Shown: positions 15,464 through 25,248, counted from the first letter of the stretch. The stretch: 38,772 nt of DNA from JBBIJR01 sp037445875 (GCA_037445875.1 JBBIJR010000030.1:1-38772), one strand, 5' to 3'. The notes: generated by a model not told the origin, from the letters alone. Numbers and translations are program-made.

Positions 15464-15766
15464 ATGGTTCCTTTGTCCCATTATCTGATGCTGGGTGCGA
15501 TCCTCTTTACGCTGGGCGTGATCGGAGTGCTTACGCGCCGAAACGCAATCATCGTGTTCATGTCCATCGAGCTGATGCTCAACTCGGTGAATCTGACCCT
15601 GGTGGCGTTTGCACGCTTCCTGGATTCGCTGGACGGGCAGATCGCCGTGTTCCTCGTCATGACGGTGGCGGCGGCCGAGGTGGCGGTCGGACTCGCCTTG
15701 ATCGTGGCCATATACCGCAAGAAAGAAACGATCCATATCGACGAAATGCACGTGATGCAGGGTTAA
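15464..15766 (+). CDS. nuoK: NADH-quinone oxidoreductase subunit K
   Basis: A 100-aa membrane subunit (ND4L homologue) with three transmembrane helices. The two functionally important membrane glutamates are visible, in SIELMLNSVNLTLVAF (helix 2) and AAAEVAVGLALIVAIYR (helix 3). Normal length; order nuoJ-K-L as in most bacteria. Confidence 0.97.
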   Translation: MVPLSHYLMLGAILFTLGVIGVLTRRNAIIVFMSIELMLNSVNLTLVAFARFLDSLDGQIAVFLVMTVAAAEVAVGLALIVAIYRKKETIHIDEMHVMQG

Positions 15767-15787
15767 CCCGGCAACCGGAGAGCAGGC

Positions 15788-17794
15788 ATGGAAGTGATCA
15801 TTCTATTGATACCGTTGATTCCGCTGATCGGGGCGGTGACCAACGCTCTGGCCGGCGGGCGGCTCGATGCTCTGTTGGGCCCGACGCCCGAGCCCGAGGA
15901 GCACGATCACCGTCCGAGCCCGTCGATCGCGGGTTATGTCGCGTGCGCAGCCGTGGGCGTTTCGTTCGTGTTTTCGCTCATCGTGTTTTCCCGGGTCCTG
16001 GGAGGCGTCCGCTTCAACGTTGACTACCTCGACTGGATTGCCGTGGACCGTTTTCACATCACGTTCGGATTCCTCATCGATCCCCTCTCCGCTACGATGC
16101 TGCTCGTCGTAACGGGTATCGGTTTCCTCATCCACGTTTATTCTCTGGGCTACATGGCCCACGACCCGGACCGTCCGCGTTTTTTCACCTACATGAACCT
16201 GTTCATCTTCTCCATGCTCATGCTGGTCATGGGCAACAATTTCCTCGTCATGTTCTTTGGGTGGGAAGGCGTCGGCCTCTGTTCCTATCTGCTGATCGGG
16301 TTCTGGTATCGGAAACAAAGTGCGAGCGACGCGGGCAAGAAGGCCTTCGTCGTCAACCGGATCGGGGATTTCGGCTTCATGGTCGGGATGTTCCTGATCT
16401 TCACGACGTTCGGCTCTTTGCATTACGATCAGGTGTTCGAGGCGCTGCGCACGCACCCGAACACGTTCAGTATAGCGACGACGATCACGGGCATCGGCAT
16501 GCTGTTGTTTGTCGGAGCGATCGGCAAGTCCGCTCAGATCCCGTTGTACGTATGGCTGCCGGACGCCATGGAAGGCCCCACGCCGGTTTCGGCGCTGATC
16601 CATGCGGCGACGATGGTTACCGCCGGAGTGTTCATGGTCGCGCGCTGCAATCCGATCTTCTCGTTCGACATCGGACCCGCCGGTCACGTGCTCGGCATGA
16701 GCGCCGGGGATCTGGTGACGTACATCGGCTGTGCCACCGCGCTGCTCGCCGCGACGATTGGCCTTGTGCAAACGGATATTAAACGGGTGCTGGCGTACTC
16801 GACGGTGAGCCAGCTGGGATACATGTTCATCGGCGTCGGAGTGGGTGCGTACTCGGCCGGCATCTTCCACCTTGTCACGCACGCGTTCTTCAAAGCGTTG
16901 CTCTTCCTCGGCGCCGGCAGCGTCATTCACATCATGGAGCACGCCTTCCACCGGGCGGGCGTCCACAAGGACCCTCAGGACATCCGCAACATGGGCGGTC
17001 TGTATCCGTACGCGCGAAACACGGCCGTTACTTTCCTCATTGCCTGGATAGCCATCAGCGGCATCCCGCCGTTCTCCGGTTTCTTCAGCAAGGACGAGAT
17101 CCTCTCCGCCGCCTATCACAAGGGGTATGGCAGCGTGTTCTGGCTCGGTGTGTTGGGCGCGGTCCTGACGGCGTTTTATATGTCGCGCCTGGTGTTTTTG
17201 ACATTCTTCGGCGGGAGCCGTACGGATGCATCGGCACGGGAACATCTCCGGGAATCCCCGTCGGTCATGACGGTGCCGCTGATGGTGCTGGCGTTTCTTG
17301 CGGCGGTGGGAGGTTTCATCGGCGTGCCCGAAGCGCTGGGCGGCGGGAACTGGTTCGGCCATTTTCTGGCTCCGACCGTCGGCGAACACGTGGCGGGCGA
17401 ACATCACGGACTCGGGGAAGGCGTACTGATCGCCATCTCGATTCTGGCCGGCCTGACGGGGATCGGCGCGGCGTATCTGATGTATATGATGAAGAAACTC
17501 GATGCGGACAAACTGGCCGCGGACTACCGGCCCGTGTATACGACCCTGTTGAACAAGTACTATGTGGACGAGGTCTACGACCGGACGGTGGTGTCGCCGA
17601 TCCGATGGACCTCGGAACACGTCCTGTGGAAGGGCGTGGACGTGAAGGTCATCGACGGCCTGATCTATGTCCTGGCCGTGGCCACGGACCTCACGGGCCG
17701 CGTGCTGAGGCTCTTCCAGACGGGATACGTGCAAACCTATGCGTTTTTCATTTCGCTCGGGTTGGCCCTAGTGATTTATTACATCCTGAAGTAA
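15788..17794 (+). CDS. nuoL: NADH-quinone oxidoreductase subunit L
   Basis: A 668-aa antiporter-like proton-pumping subunit (ND5 homologue) at the far end of the membrane arm. The core contains GWEGVGLCSYLLIGFWY, YVWLPDAMEGPTPVSALIHA and ATMVTAGVFMVAR, with FFKALLFLGAGSVIH in the second half. The C-terminal region (from about 570) contains the long lateral helix and ends in a final membrane helix. A short charged loop (PEPEEHDHRPS) interrupts the first two helices. Confidence 0.97.
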   Translation: MEVIILLIPLIPLIGAVTNALAGGRLDALLGPTPEPEEHDHRPSPSIAGYVACAAVGVSFVFSLIVFSRVLGGVRFNVDYLDWIAVDRFHITFGFLIDPLSATMLLVVTGIGFLIHVYSLGYMAHDPDRPRFFTYMNLFIFSMLMLVMGNNFLVMFFGWEGVGLCSYLLIGFWYRKQSASDAGKKAFVVNRIGDFGFMVGMFLIFTTFGSLHYDQVFEALRTHPNTFSIATTITGIGMLLFVGAIGKSAQIPLYVWLPDAMEGPTPVSALIHAATMVTAGVFMVARCNPIFSFDIGPAGHVLGMSAGDLVTYIGCATALLAATIGLVQTDIKRVLAYSTVSQLGYMFIGVGVGAYSAGIFHLVTHAFFKALLFLGAGSVIHIMEHAFHRAGVHKDPQDIRNMGGLYPYARNTAVTFLIAWIAISGIPPFSGFFSKDEILSAAYHKGYGSVFWLGVLGAVLTAFYMSRLVFLTFFGGSRTDASAREHLRESPSVMTVPLMVLAFLAAVGGFIGVPEALGGGNWFGHFLAPTVGEHVAGEHHGLGEGVLIAISILAGLTGIGAAYLMYMMKKLDADKLAADYRPVYTTLLNKYYVDEVYDRTVVSPIRWTSEHVLWKGVDVKVIDGLIYVLAVATDLTGRVLRLFQTGYVQTYAFFISLGLALVIYYILK

Positions 17795-17815
17795 AATTTT
17801 TCTCGAGGCCGCGCA

Positions 17816-19420
17816 ATGGAGAGTTATAGTTCCTCGGTGCTGACGGCTCTGATCTTCTTGCCCGTGGTCGGGATGTTCGTCCTGAGCCTCATTCCGGGCA
17901 CGGAAGAAAAGGCGATCAAATGGACCAGCCTGATCGTCACGACGGCCGTGTTCCTGATATCCGTGCCGTTGTTCTGGCTGTTCGATACCGCCCGGCCGGA
18001 CATGCAGTTCGTATTTTCCGCCCGCTGGATCGAAAGCTGGGGCGCTACCTACTCGGTGGGTATCGACGGCATCAGCCTGCTCCTCGTACTGTTGACCACG
18101 TTTATCATGCCCCTGGCGGTGGTGGCGGCGTGGAGCAGCGTGCACGGCCATGTCAAGGGATTCATGATCTCGTTGTTGATGCTCGACGCGGGTATGTTGG
18201 GTGTGTTTTGCGCGCGGGACATGCTGTTGTTTTACGTGTTCTGGGAAGCGATGCTCATCCCGATGTACGTCTTGATCGGCATCTGGGGACACGACGATCG
18301 CGTCCGGGCCGCCGTGACGTTCTTCATATATACCATGGCGGGCAGTATCTTCATGCTGGTGGCCATTCTGTACATGTATTTCAAGACGGCGCCGGTGGTG
18401 GTGGACGGTACGGTGCTTTCCGCGCATTCCTTCGCGCTGGACGCCTTCTACAACCTCGATCTGCCGTACGACACGCAGTACTGGCTCTTCCTCGCCTACG
18501 CCGTGGCGTTTGCCATCAAGGTCCCCATGTTCCCGTTCCACACGTGGCTGCCGCTGGCGCACGTCGAGGCACCAACGGTGGGATCGGTCAACCTGGCGGC
18601 GATCTTGTTGAAGATGGGTCCCTACGGATTCATCCGCTTCTGCATTCCGTTTTTTCCGGCGGTGTCGTTTGATTTTGTGCCGATCGTGTCGGTCCTGGCG
18701 ATCATCGGGATCATCTACGGTTCGCTGGTGGCCATGGTGCAGCCGGACGCCAAGAAACTGGTCGCGTATTCGTCGGTGGCCCACCTCGGTTTTGTCATGC
18801 TCGGCTTGTTCGCGATAACCATCCAGGGCTGGCAGGGGGCCATGCTCATCATGCTGAGCCACGGCATTTCCACCTCCTGCCTCTTCCTCATGGTGGGGAT
18901 GCTGTACGACCGCCGCCATACGCGTCTCATCGATCAATTCGGCGGGCTGTGGAACGTGATGCCAGCCTTTTCCGTCGTGTTCCTCGTCGTATGCCTCTCC
19001 TCTCTCGGCCTCCCGGGCACCAACGGTTTTGTGGGTGAGTTCCTGGCCCTGATCGGCACGTTCACCTCGGCCAACGACCATGCGCGGCTTTATGCGGTGC
19101 TAGCCTCCCTGGGGGTCATTCTCAGTGCCGTCTATCTGCTCTGGATGTATCAGCGCGTGATCTACGGGGAAGTCAAGCACGATCAGAATCGCAAGCTGCC
19201 CGACCTGTCGCTGCGCGAGCACGTCGTCATGGTACCGTTCCTGATCTTGATCTTCTGGATCGGCCTGTACCCGAAGTCGTTCACCGAAAAAATGGAGGCC
19301 TCCCTGCAGCAGACCTTGAAGACGTATCACGGCGCGATGGAGGATCGGGCACTGCGCAAACAGGGCATCGGAAAGATCGATCTTCCCACCAAACCGGCAT
19401 CCGGCACGGTGAAGCACTGA
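17816..19420 (+). CDS. nuoM: NADH-quinone oxidoreductase subunit M
   Basis: A 534-aa antiporter-like subunit (ND4 homologue) with about 14 membrane helices. Diagnostic blocks are FYVFWEAMLIPMYVLIGIWG, FPFHTWLPLAHVEAPTVGSV, AAILLKMGPYGFIRF and VAYSSVAHLGFVMLG. It is separated from nuoN by two unrelated genes (hydrolase and AAA+ protein), unlike the usual contiguous LMN order. Confidence 0.97.
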   Translation: MESYSSSVLTALIFLPVVGMFVLSLIPGTEEKAIKWTSLIVTTAVFLISVPLFWLFDTARPDMQFVFSARWIESWGATYSVGIDGISLLLVLLTTFIMPLAVVAAWSSVHGHVKGFMISLLMLDAGMLGVFCARDMLLFYVFWEAMLIPMYVLIGIWGHDDRVRAAVTFFIYTMAGSIFMLVAILYMYFKTAPVVVDGTVLSAHSFALDAFYNLDLPYDTQYWLFLAYAVAFAIKVPMFPFHTWLPLAHVEAPTVGSVNLAAILLKMGPYGFIRFCIPFFPAVSFDFVPIVSVLAIIGIIYGSLVAMVQPDAKKLVAYSSVAHLGFVMLGLFAITIQGWQGAMLIMLSHGISTSCLFLMVGMLYDRRHTRLIDQFGGLWNVMPAFSVVFLVVCLSSLGLPGTNGFVGEFLALIGTFTSANDHARLYAVLASLGVILSAVYLLWMYQRVIYGEVKHDQNRKLPDLSLREHVVMVPFLILIFWIGLYPKSFTEKMEASLQQTLKTYHGAMEDRALRKQGIGKIDLPTKPASGTVKH

Positions 19421-19427
19421 GACGTTT

Positions 19428-20402
19428 ATGGGGTGGAAGCGCTTAGGTACATGCTGGCTGATCCTGTCGTCCCTCGCGATATGCGGGGCCGCGCCTTCGT
19501 CGGGCTTTGTGAGCGGAGCGGACGCTGTCCGGCTGTATTACGAGATGCACGGCGAAGGAGAACCTCTGCTCGTGTTGGCCGGGGGACCCGGTGATTCTCA
19601 TTTCTACTTCAAGCCCTACTTCAAGAAACTCGAAAAGGCGTTTACGGTCGTGTACTTGGATGGTCGCGGCCGCGGACGGTCGAGCGGCCCTTCCGATGCC
19701 GCCTTGCTCAACGTGGACAAAGACGCGGAAGACGCGGAAGCAGTCCGGGCCTTTCTGGGGTTCGCGAGCCTGAACGTGTTCGGCCACTCCTACGGGGGAA
19801 TCGTGGCGCAGCGATACGCCTTGAATTATCCCGCACGGGTGAGAAGCCTCGTGCTGTGCAGTACGTTCCATGGCGCCGGCGGCTGGCAGGAGAACATCGA
19901 CGAATGCAATCGCGCCATTCGGGAAAGCTATCCGGAAGTGTGGAGTCAACTGGAAGCAATGGGATTGAAAGACCGATCGAAATTGCCCGCGTGGAGGGCG
20001 CTGTACGATCCGGCCATTCAATCGCTGTACTGGTACCATCCGTCCAAACGAAGCCGTTATCTCAAGGAACTTTCCGCCGTGCGGACCGAAGCGGACAGTT
20101 TTGCCTGGCACGTCTACTACTCGATCATCGGCAACGATCCCGACGTCGAGGTGGGTGGGTCGATGAAGGGGCTTGACTTGCGCGAAGAACTGAAGAATCT
20201 GAACCTTCCGGTTCTCATCCTGGCGGGGCGAGGCGACCGTATTGCCACGGTCCGGCAGGCGTCGGAGATTCGTTCGCACATTCCGGCCGCGCGGCTGCAC
20301 GTCTTCGAACACAGCGGCCATCTGCCGTTCGTCGAGGAGAATCGGGCCTTCACCCGGATCGTGAAGGATTTCATTCTCCGTGAAGCAAGGGTACCCGATT
20401 GA
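19428..20402 (+). CDS. Secreted alpha/beta hydrolase (proline-iminopeptidase-like)
   Basis: A 324-aa serine hydrolase of the alpha/beta-fold superfamily with an N-terminal hydrophobic signal (residues about 8-22). The oxyanion/HGGP-like motif AGGPGDSHF is at 51-59, the nucleophile S121 sits in FGHSYGG, the acid is D270 in AGRGDRIA, and the base is H298 in HSGHLPF, so the triad is complete. The cap domain lies between about 150 and 225. The GGPG loop and overall layout resemble proline iminopeptidases and related peptidases, but the substrate cannot be told. It begins 8 bases after nuoM, and its TGA overlaps the TTG start of the AAA+ gene, so the two are probably translationally coupled. Confidence 0.88.
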   Translation: MGWKRLGTCWLILSSLAICGAAPSSGFVSGADAVRLYYEMHGEGEPLLVLAGGPGDSHFYFKPYFKKLEKAFTVVYLDGRGRGRSSGPSDAALLNVDKDAEDAEAVRAFLGFASLNVFGHSYGGIVAQRYALNYPARVRSLVLCSTFHGAGGWQENIDECNRAIRESYPEVWSQLEAMGLKDRSKLPAWRALYDPAIQSLYWYHPSKRSRYLKELSAVRTEADSFAWHVYYSIIGNDPDVEVGGSMKGLDLREELKNLNLPVLILAGRGDRIATVRQASEIRSHIPAARLHVFEHSGHLPFVEENRAFTRIVKDFILREARVPD

Positions 20403-23400
20403 GCGCGCCGAAGCACATGCTCTGTCCCTCCTGCGCCAAGACCGGCCAGCTGGCGAAGAGCGGATCGGCGTGCCCGCACTGCCATTACTCCTTTTCGACA
20501 CCGTCCGAGGAGCTGGAAAAGGAGTTTCGATCCCTGCTGACGCCGAAACAGCTGGCCCCGGTGGTCGAAACCGCCATGAAGGCCGCAGCGGAGGCCCGCT
20601 ACGAACAGGCCTCCTATCTCGTCGAGTTCCTGATTGAAAACGCATACGGCAACGACCAGGATTTCCGGAACATCGGTTTGGCGTTTCACGAGGCCCACAA
20701 GGATGCACTGGCGCTCATCTGCTGCGAACGTGCCGTGACCGTCAATCCCCAGGACGCGGCCAACCACCATGCCGTGTCCGCCTGCTATGAGGAAATCGGC
20801 GTGCTGGACAAGGCCCTGTCCCACGCTCAGGAAGCCGTTCGCTTGATGCCCGGGCAGTCAGCACACTACGTACGGCTCGGCGACATTTACGACAAACAGA
20901 ACCAGCCCACGCTGGCCGCCCGCTCGTACCTCACGGCCATTGCGATCGGCAACGCTTTCGATCGCAGCTTTGAGAAAATCCTGGATGACGCCGTGGATAT
21001 CGCGCAGCTCGAGGCACACAAGGATGAATTGTTGAAGGTCCATTCGAATGCCTGGGCCGTGCATCAGGCGATGGGACAGCTGTATCTGGCGAAGATGGAA
21101 TTCGAACGGGCCGAGTCTTCCTTCCGCAGTGCGCTCGCCCTGAGTCCCCATCAGCCGGTGCTCATGAACCGCCTGGCGGAAGTCTATCAGAAGGAGAACA
21201 AGATCGATTCGGCGCTGGATCAATACAAGAAAGCGCTGGCGTTGGATGAGCGTAACGTCGAGACCCTCCGCGCCCTCGGACGCCTCCACAAAGAAAAGGC
21301 CCAGTGGAACGAAGCCCTTTCGTACTTCGAGCAGATCCTCCGGCTGAACAACAAGGACAGCAACGCGGCCTACGAAACAAAGGAGATGCACCGCAAACTC
21401 AATAATCCGCACAGGGCCATCGAGATCATGAAGGACTACCAGAAGGCCGATGCGAGCTATTTCAACTGGGCCATGCACCATATCTTCGAGATTCTGTACT
21501 ACGACCTCAAGGACGATCAGCAGTTGTGCGAACTCGTGGAACACACGTATCCGAACAAAGTCGGCGAATCGTTCGTTTACGACTACTACGGTTACAGTCT
21601 GATGAACATGGGACGGCTCGAAGAAGCGGCGCGCTCGTTCGAGCGGTTTCTCGAACTCGAGTCCAAGAACGCGCGAGTGATGAGAGAGCTGGGAAGGGTG
21701 TTCTGCGATCTGGGACGTTATCAGGAAGCCATCGACATTCTGAACAAGTCTTTTGCCATCGAGAAGAAGAACTCCTACGGCTACTACTATCTGGCCTACG
21801 CTTATCACAAGATGGGCAAGGACGATCTGGCGAAGAAAACCCTGCTCGAAGGCAGGCAGTTCGACCCGAATTATAAATGGTTCAACGACCTTCTGGCCGA
21901 GATCGATCCGACCCTTATTGAGCAGACCGCCACGACCGAACAGGAAACACCTGAGACTTCCTCGACCCAGCAGACGGCGTCCGTGCTCGGCGAGGCGTTC
22001 GTGCCTGCCATGCCGAGTTTTCTGCGCGATCTCACCCAGATGGCGCGCGACGGCAAAGTCGACAACATTTTCGGGCGCGTGGGGGAACTGCAGGAGCTCA
22101 TCGAAGTCCTCTGCCGCAGAACCAAGGCCAATCCGTTGATCGTCGGCGCCCCCGGAGTCGGAAAGACCGTCCTCGTCAACGGTCTGGCCCATCTGTTGGC
22201 AAAAGGAGAGGTACCCGATATCCTCAAGCCCTATCGGCTGCTCGAACTCGAGGTGTTTGCCGTCGTGGCGGGAACGCGGTATGTCGGCACGCTCGAACAG
22301 AAATTCATGCAGCTTGCCCAGTTCTGCCGAACGAACAAGGTGATTATCTTCATCGACGAGTTGCATACGCTCATGGGGGCCGGGTCGTACAGTTCCCACG
22401 AAACGGGCGGCCTGGACGAAATGTTCAAGCCGTTGCTGACGCAGCCGGACTTCAAGCTCATCGGCGCTACGACGGATGAGGAGTATCAGAAGAACATCGC
22501 CAAGAGCGGCGCCTTCGAACGCCGCTTCACGCGTGTGACGGTTTTCGAAGCGAGCCAGGGCGATACACTCAAGATCATGGAATACCAGCGGCCCAAGCTC
22601 GAGGAGTTCTACCACGTGAGGATTTCCGACCGGGCGCTGCAGAGCGTCCTCGAATTGTCCGACAAGTACATCAAGAACCGGTTCTTTCCGGACAAGGCGT
22701 GCGACATTCTCGAGCGGGCGTCGATCAAAGCAAGCCTTTCGCGCACGCCGGGCGGAACCGAAGCGGCCGATCTCGTGGAGCACCACATCGCCCAGGCCGT
22801 GTCCCAGGTAACGCGCATCCCCGTCGACAATATTCAGATCGATGCCATGAGCGGCATGGTCTCTCTCGAGGACCGCCTGCGCATGCGGGTCATCGGCCAG
22901 GAGGAGGCCGTCACCAAAGTGGCGGAAGTCATTCGCATGACTAAAAGTGGCCTCGACATCAACCCCGACCGGCCGGACGGCGTGTTTTTGTTCGTCGGGC
23001 CGACGGGCGTGGGCAAGACCGAGCTTGCCAAGGCGCTGGCCGAAGCGCTCGGGGGCAGCGAGAAACGCCTTGTGCGCATCGATATGTCGGAATACAACGA
23101 CCAGTACGCGATCTCGAAACTGATCGGCACCGCCCCGGGTTACGTCGGATACGAGGACGAGGGCCGGCTGACCCGCGCGATCCGGGAAGACCCTTCGGCC
23201 GTGGTTCTCCTGGATGAGATCGAAAAAGCCCACCCGAAGATCTACGAAGCCTTTCTGCAAGTGTTTGACGACGGTCGCATGACGGACGGCAAGGGTCAGA
23301 CGATCAGTTTCTCCAACACGACGATCATCATGACGTCCAATCTGGGCGCCGAACACATCTACGGAAAAATCAAAGTGGGCTTCACGGCCTCCCGCACAGA

Positions 23401-23779
23401 TGCACACAGGGAAATCTCCGACGGTATCAAAGAATCGCTGCGGAAGCATTTCACGCCGGAGTTTCTCAACCGGATCGACGAGATCGTCGTATTTCGCGCG
23501 CTCGACGATGCGACCCTGCGCCTGATCGCGCGCCAGAAGATCGAGGCCATCGTCCGGCGGTTCGCGACAAAAGACATCAAGATCAACGTGGAAGAGTCGG
23601 TCGTGGATCTGTGCGTGGCCGGCCTCGATGTGAGCCGCGAAGGAGCGCGCGGGCTCAACCGCTCCCTCGAAGACAACATCAGCCGGCCCCTGTCGAAGGT
23701 GTTGATCCAGAATCCGGACTGCAAAGTGTACAACATTACCCGCCATGAGGACAAAGTGGCCGTCATGCGCGGCGTCTGA
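20399..23779 (+). CDS. Zinc-ribbon/TPR/ClpC-like double AAA+ unfoldase
   Basis: A 1126-aa fusion not matching any standard Clp protein. Residues 9-28 are a zinc ribbon (C9, C12, C25, C28). About 60-505 is a long array of tetratricopeptide repeats (for example AARSFERFLELESKNARVM). About 543-795 is AAA+ domain 1: Walker A GAPGVGKT 583-590, pore-loop Y628, Walker B D653/E654, arginine finger FERRF. About 815-1126 is AAA+ domain 2: Walker A GPTGVGKT 867-874, pore loop GYVGYED, Walker B D939/E940, arginine finger FLNRIDE, sensor-2 GAR. The Clp N domain and the coiled-coil M domain are absent. V993-G994-F995 lies where ClpC carries its ClpP-docking VGF loop. The start is TTG, overlapping the hydrolase stop; ATG 20417 is an alternative. 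It should unfold or remodel proteins recruited by the TPRs. Position between nuoM and nuoN suggests complex I assembly or quality control (inference). Confidence 0.93.
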   Translation: MSAPKHMLCPSCAKTGQLAKSGSACPHCHYSFSTPSEELEKEFRSLLTPKQLAPVVETAMKAAAEARYEQASYLVEFLIENAYGNDQDFRNIGLAFHEAHKDALALICCERAVTVNPQDAANHHAVSACYEEIGVLDKALSHAQEAVRLMPGQSAHYVRLGDIYDKQNQPTLAARSYLTAIAIGNAFDRSFEKILDDAVDIAQLEAHKDELLKVHSNAWAVHQAMGQLYLAKMEFERAESSFRSALALSPHQPVLMNRLAEVYQKENKIDSALDQYKKALALDERNVETLRALGRLHKEKAQWNEALSYFEQILRLNNKDSNAAYETKEMHRKLNNPHRAIEIMKDYQKADASYFNWAMHHIFEILYYDLKDDQQLCELVEHTYPNKVGESFVYDYYGYSLMNMGRLEEAARSFERFLELESKNARVMRELGRVFCDLGRYQEAIDILNKSFAIEKKNSYGYYYLAYAYHKMGKDDLAKKTLLEGRQFDPNYKWFNDLLAEIDPTLIEQTATTEQETPETSSTQQTASVLGEAFVPAMPSFLRDLTQMARDGKVDNIFGRVGELQELIEVLCRRTKANPLIVGAPGVGKTVLVNGLAHLLAKGEVPDILKPYRLLELEVFAVVAGTRYVGTLEQKFMQLAQFCRTNKVIIFIDELHTLMGAGSYSSHETGGLDEMFKPLLTQPDFKLIGATTDEEYQKNIAKSGAFERRFTRVTVFEASQGDTLKIMEYQRPKLEEFYHVRISDRALQSVLELSDKYIKNRFFPDKACDILERASIKASLSRTPGGTEAADLVEHHIAQAVSQVTRIPVDNIQIDAMSGMVSLEDRLRMRVIGQEEAVTKVAEVIRMTKSGLDINPDRPDGVFLFVGPTGVGKTELAKALAEALGGSEKRLVRIDMSEYNDQYAISKLIGTAPGYVGYEDEGRLTRAIREDPSAVVLLDEIEKAHPKIYEAFLQVFDDGRMTDGKGQTISFSNTTIIMTSNLGAEHIYGKIKVGFTASRTDAHREISDGIKESLRKHFTPEFLNRIDEIVVFRALDDATLRLIARQKIEAIVRRFATKDIKINVEESVVDLCVAGLDVSREGARGLNRSLEDNISRPLSKVLIQNPDCKVYNITRHEDKVAVMRGV

Positions 23780-23811
23780 AGTCCTCAACCGGCCGTACAG
23801 GAGATCCAACC

Positions 23812-25248
23812 GTGGAAATCATCGTACCCGACAGCAATCTCACCGTGATCATGCCCCAGATCGTTCTGACGGTCGGTGCGCTGGTCGTCCTGTTGATGGG
23901 CGTGTGGAACCCGGTTCGCCGCTGGGTGGGCTGGACGACGCTCGGGTTCGGGCTGGCGGCGCTGATCAGCCTCTTCTCCCTGTGGGAGGTGGAGACGCGT
24001 GCGTTCAGCGGCATGCTCACGATCGACGCCTACTCGAACCAGTTTAACTGCGTGATCTTGATCAGCACGATCCTGGTCTGCATGGCCGCGCGAGACGCGA
24101 TCGATCCCCACAAGTCCGGCGAGTTTTTCTCCGTGGTGCTGATGGCCACCGTCGGCATGATGATCATGGCGTCGAGCGACAATCTGCTGGTGATCTTTCT
24201 GGGACTGGAGATCCTGTCCATCGGGCTGTACATTTTGATCGGCCTCAATCGGGCACGGGTCCGCGCACTGGAGGCCGCGATCAAGTACTTTCTGCTCGGA
24301 GCGTTCGCTTCGGCGTTCTTCCTCTACGGCATCGCCCTGATCTACGGTTCGACGGGCAGCTTCGATCTGGTCCGCGTCGCACGGTTCCTCGAATCCAACA
24401 ACCTGATCGGGGATCCGATCATCCTGGCCGCCGTGGCGCTCTTGCTCATCGGCTTTGGATTCAAGGTTGCGCTTGTGCCGTTTCACATGTGGTCCCCCGA
24501 TGTGTACCAGGGATCCCCCGCTCCGGTTACCGCCCTCATCGCCACGGGTCCGAAAGCGGCGGCCTTCGCGGCCTTTGCCCGCGTCTTCCTGACCTCACTG
24601 GACTCGCTGTACGTCGAATGGGCGGGCATTCTCTACTGGATCTGCGTCATGACCATGGTGATCGGCAACCTCGTGGCCCTTATTCAGAGGGACATCAAAC
24701 GTATGCTGGCCTTTTCGAGCATCGCGCACGCGGGCTATATCCTCATGGCCATCCTCGCAGGTCCGAAGCTGGCGCAAACCAGCCCCCACTTCGCTTCGTC
24801 CGCGGTCATTTTCTATGTCACGGTCTACGCGTTGATGAACCTCGCGAGTTTTACGATCATTCACATCTTCGAGAGCCGTGAGGGCCGGAACATGAACGTC
24901 GAGGACTTTTCCGGCTTCGGGTTCAAATACCCGATGCTGAGCGTGGCCCTGTCCGTATCGATGTTGTCGCTGGCCGGATTTCCCCTGACCGGAGGATTCA
25001 TCGGCAAGTTCCAGATTTTTTCCGCCGCCGTCGATGCGGGTTTCGTCGGCCTCACCATCGTGGCCGTGATCACCACGTTGATCTCCGTTTACTACTATCT
25101 GCGCGTGATGGTGATGATGTACTTCAAGGAGGCGGGAGAACCGCTGGAGGACGTGAAGGTGTCGAAGGCCACGCGTGCCGCAGTGGCGTTGGCCACGCTC
25201 GGTCTTATCCTGCTGGGGATCGTTCCGTCGGTGATGCCCACGATGTAG
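23812..25248 (+). CDS. nuoN: NADH-quinone oxidoreductase subunit N
   Basis: A 478-aa antiporter-like subunit (ND2 homologue) with about 14 membrane helices. Signatures: AAIKYFLLGAFASAFFLYGI, VPFHMWSPDVYQGSPAPVTA, KRMLAFSSIAHAGYILM and LAGFPLTGGFIGKFQIF. The start is GTG with AGGAG 9 bases upstream. It closes the nuo cluster; no terminator is visible in the 72 bases before the next gene, so read-through into the ligase gene is possible. Confidence 0.97.
   Translation: MEIIVPDSNLTVIMPQIVLTVGALVVLLMGVWNPVRRWVGWTTLGFGLAALISLFSLWEVETRAFSGMLTIDAYSNQFNCVILISTILVCMAARDAIDPHKSGEFFSVVLMATVGMMIMASSDNLLVIFLGLEILSIGLYILIGLNRARVRALEAAIKYFLLGAFASAFFLYGIALIYGSTGSFDLVRVARFLESNNLIGDPIILAAVALLLIGFGFKVALVPFHMWSPDVYQGSPAPVTALIATGPKAAAFAAFARVFLTSLDSLYVEWAGILYWICVMTMVIGNLVALIQRDIKRMLAFSSIAHAGYILMAILAGPKLAQTSPHFASSAVIFYVTVYALMNLASFTIIHIFESREGRNMNVEDFSGFGFKYPMLSVALSVSMLSLAGFPLTGGFIGKFQIFSAAVDAGFVGLTIVAVITTLISVYYYLRVMVMMYFKEAGEPLEDVKVSKATRAAVALATLGLILLGIVPSVMPTM

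Noticed and set aside
20858..23809. A 983-codon open frame on the minus strand opposite the AAA+ gene, and similar long antisense frames opposite nuoD, nuoL, nuoM and EF-G2.
   Set aside because: They mirror real genes with clear family motifs. The translations are rich in Arg, His, Asp and Val and lack domains. Such antisense frames are a usual by-product of GC-rich codon use.
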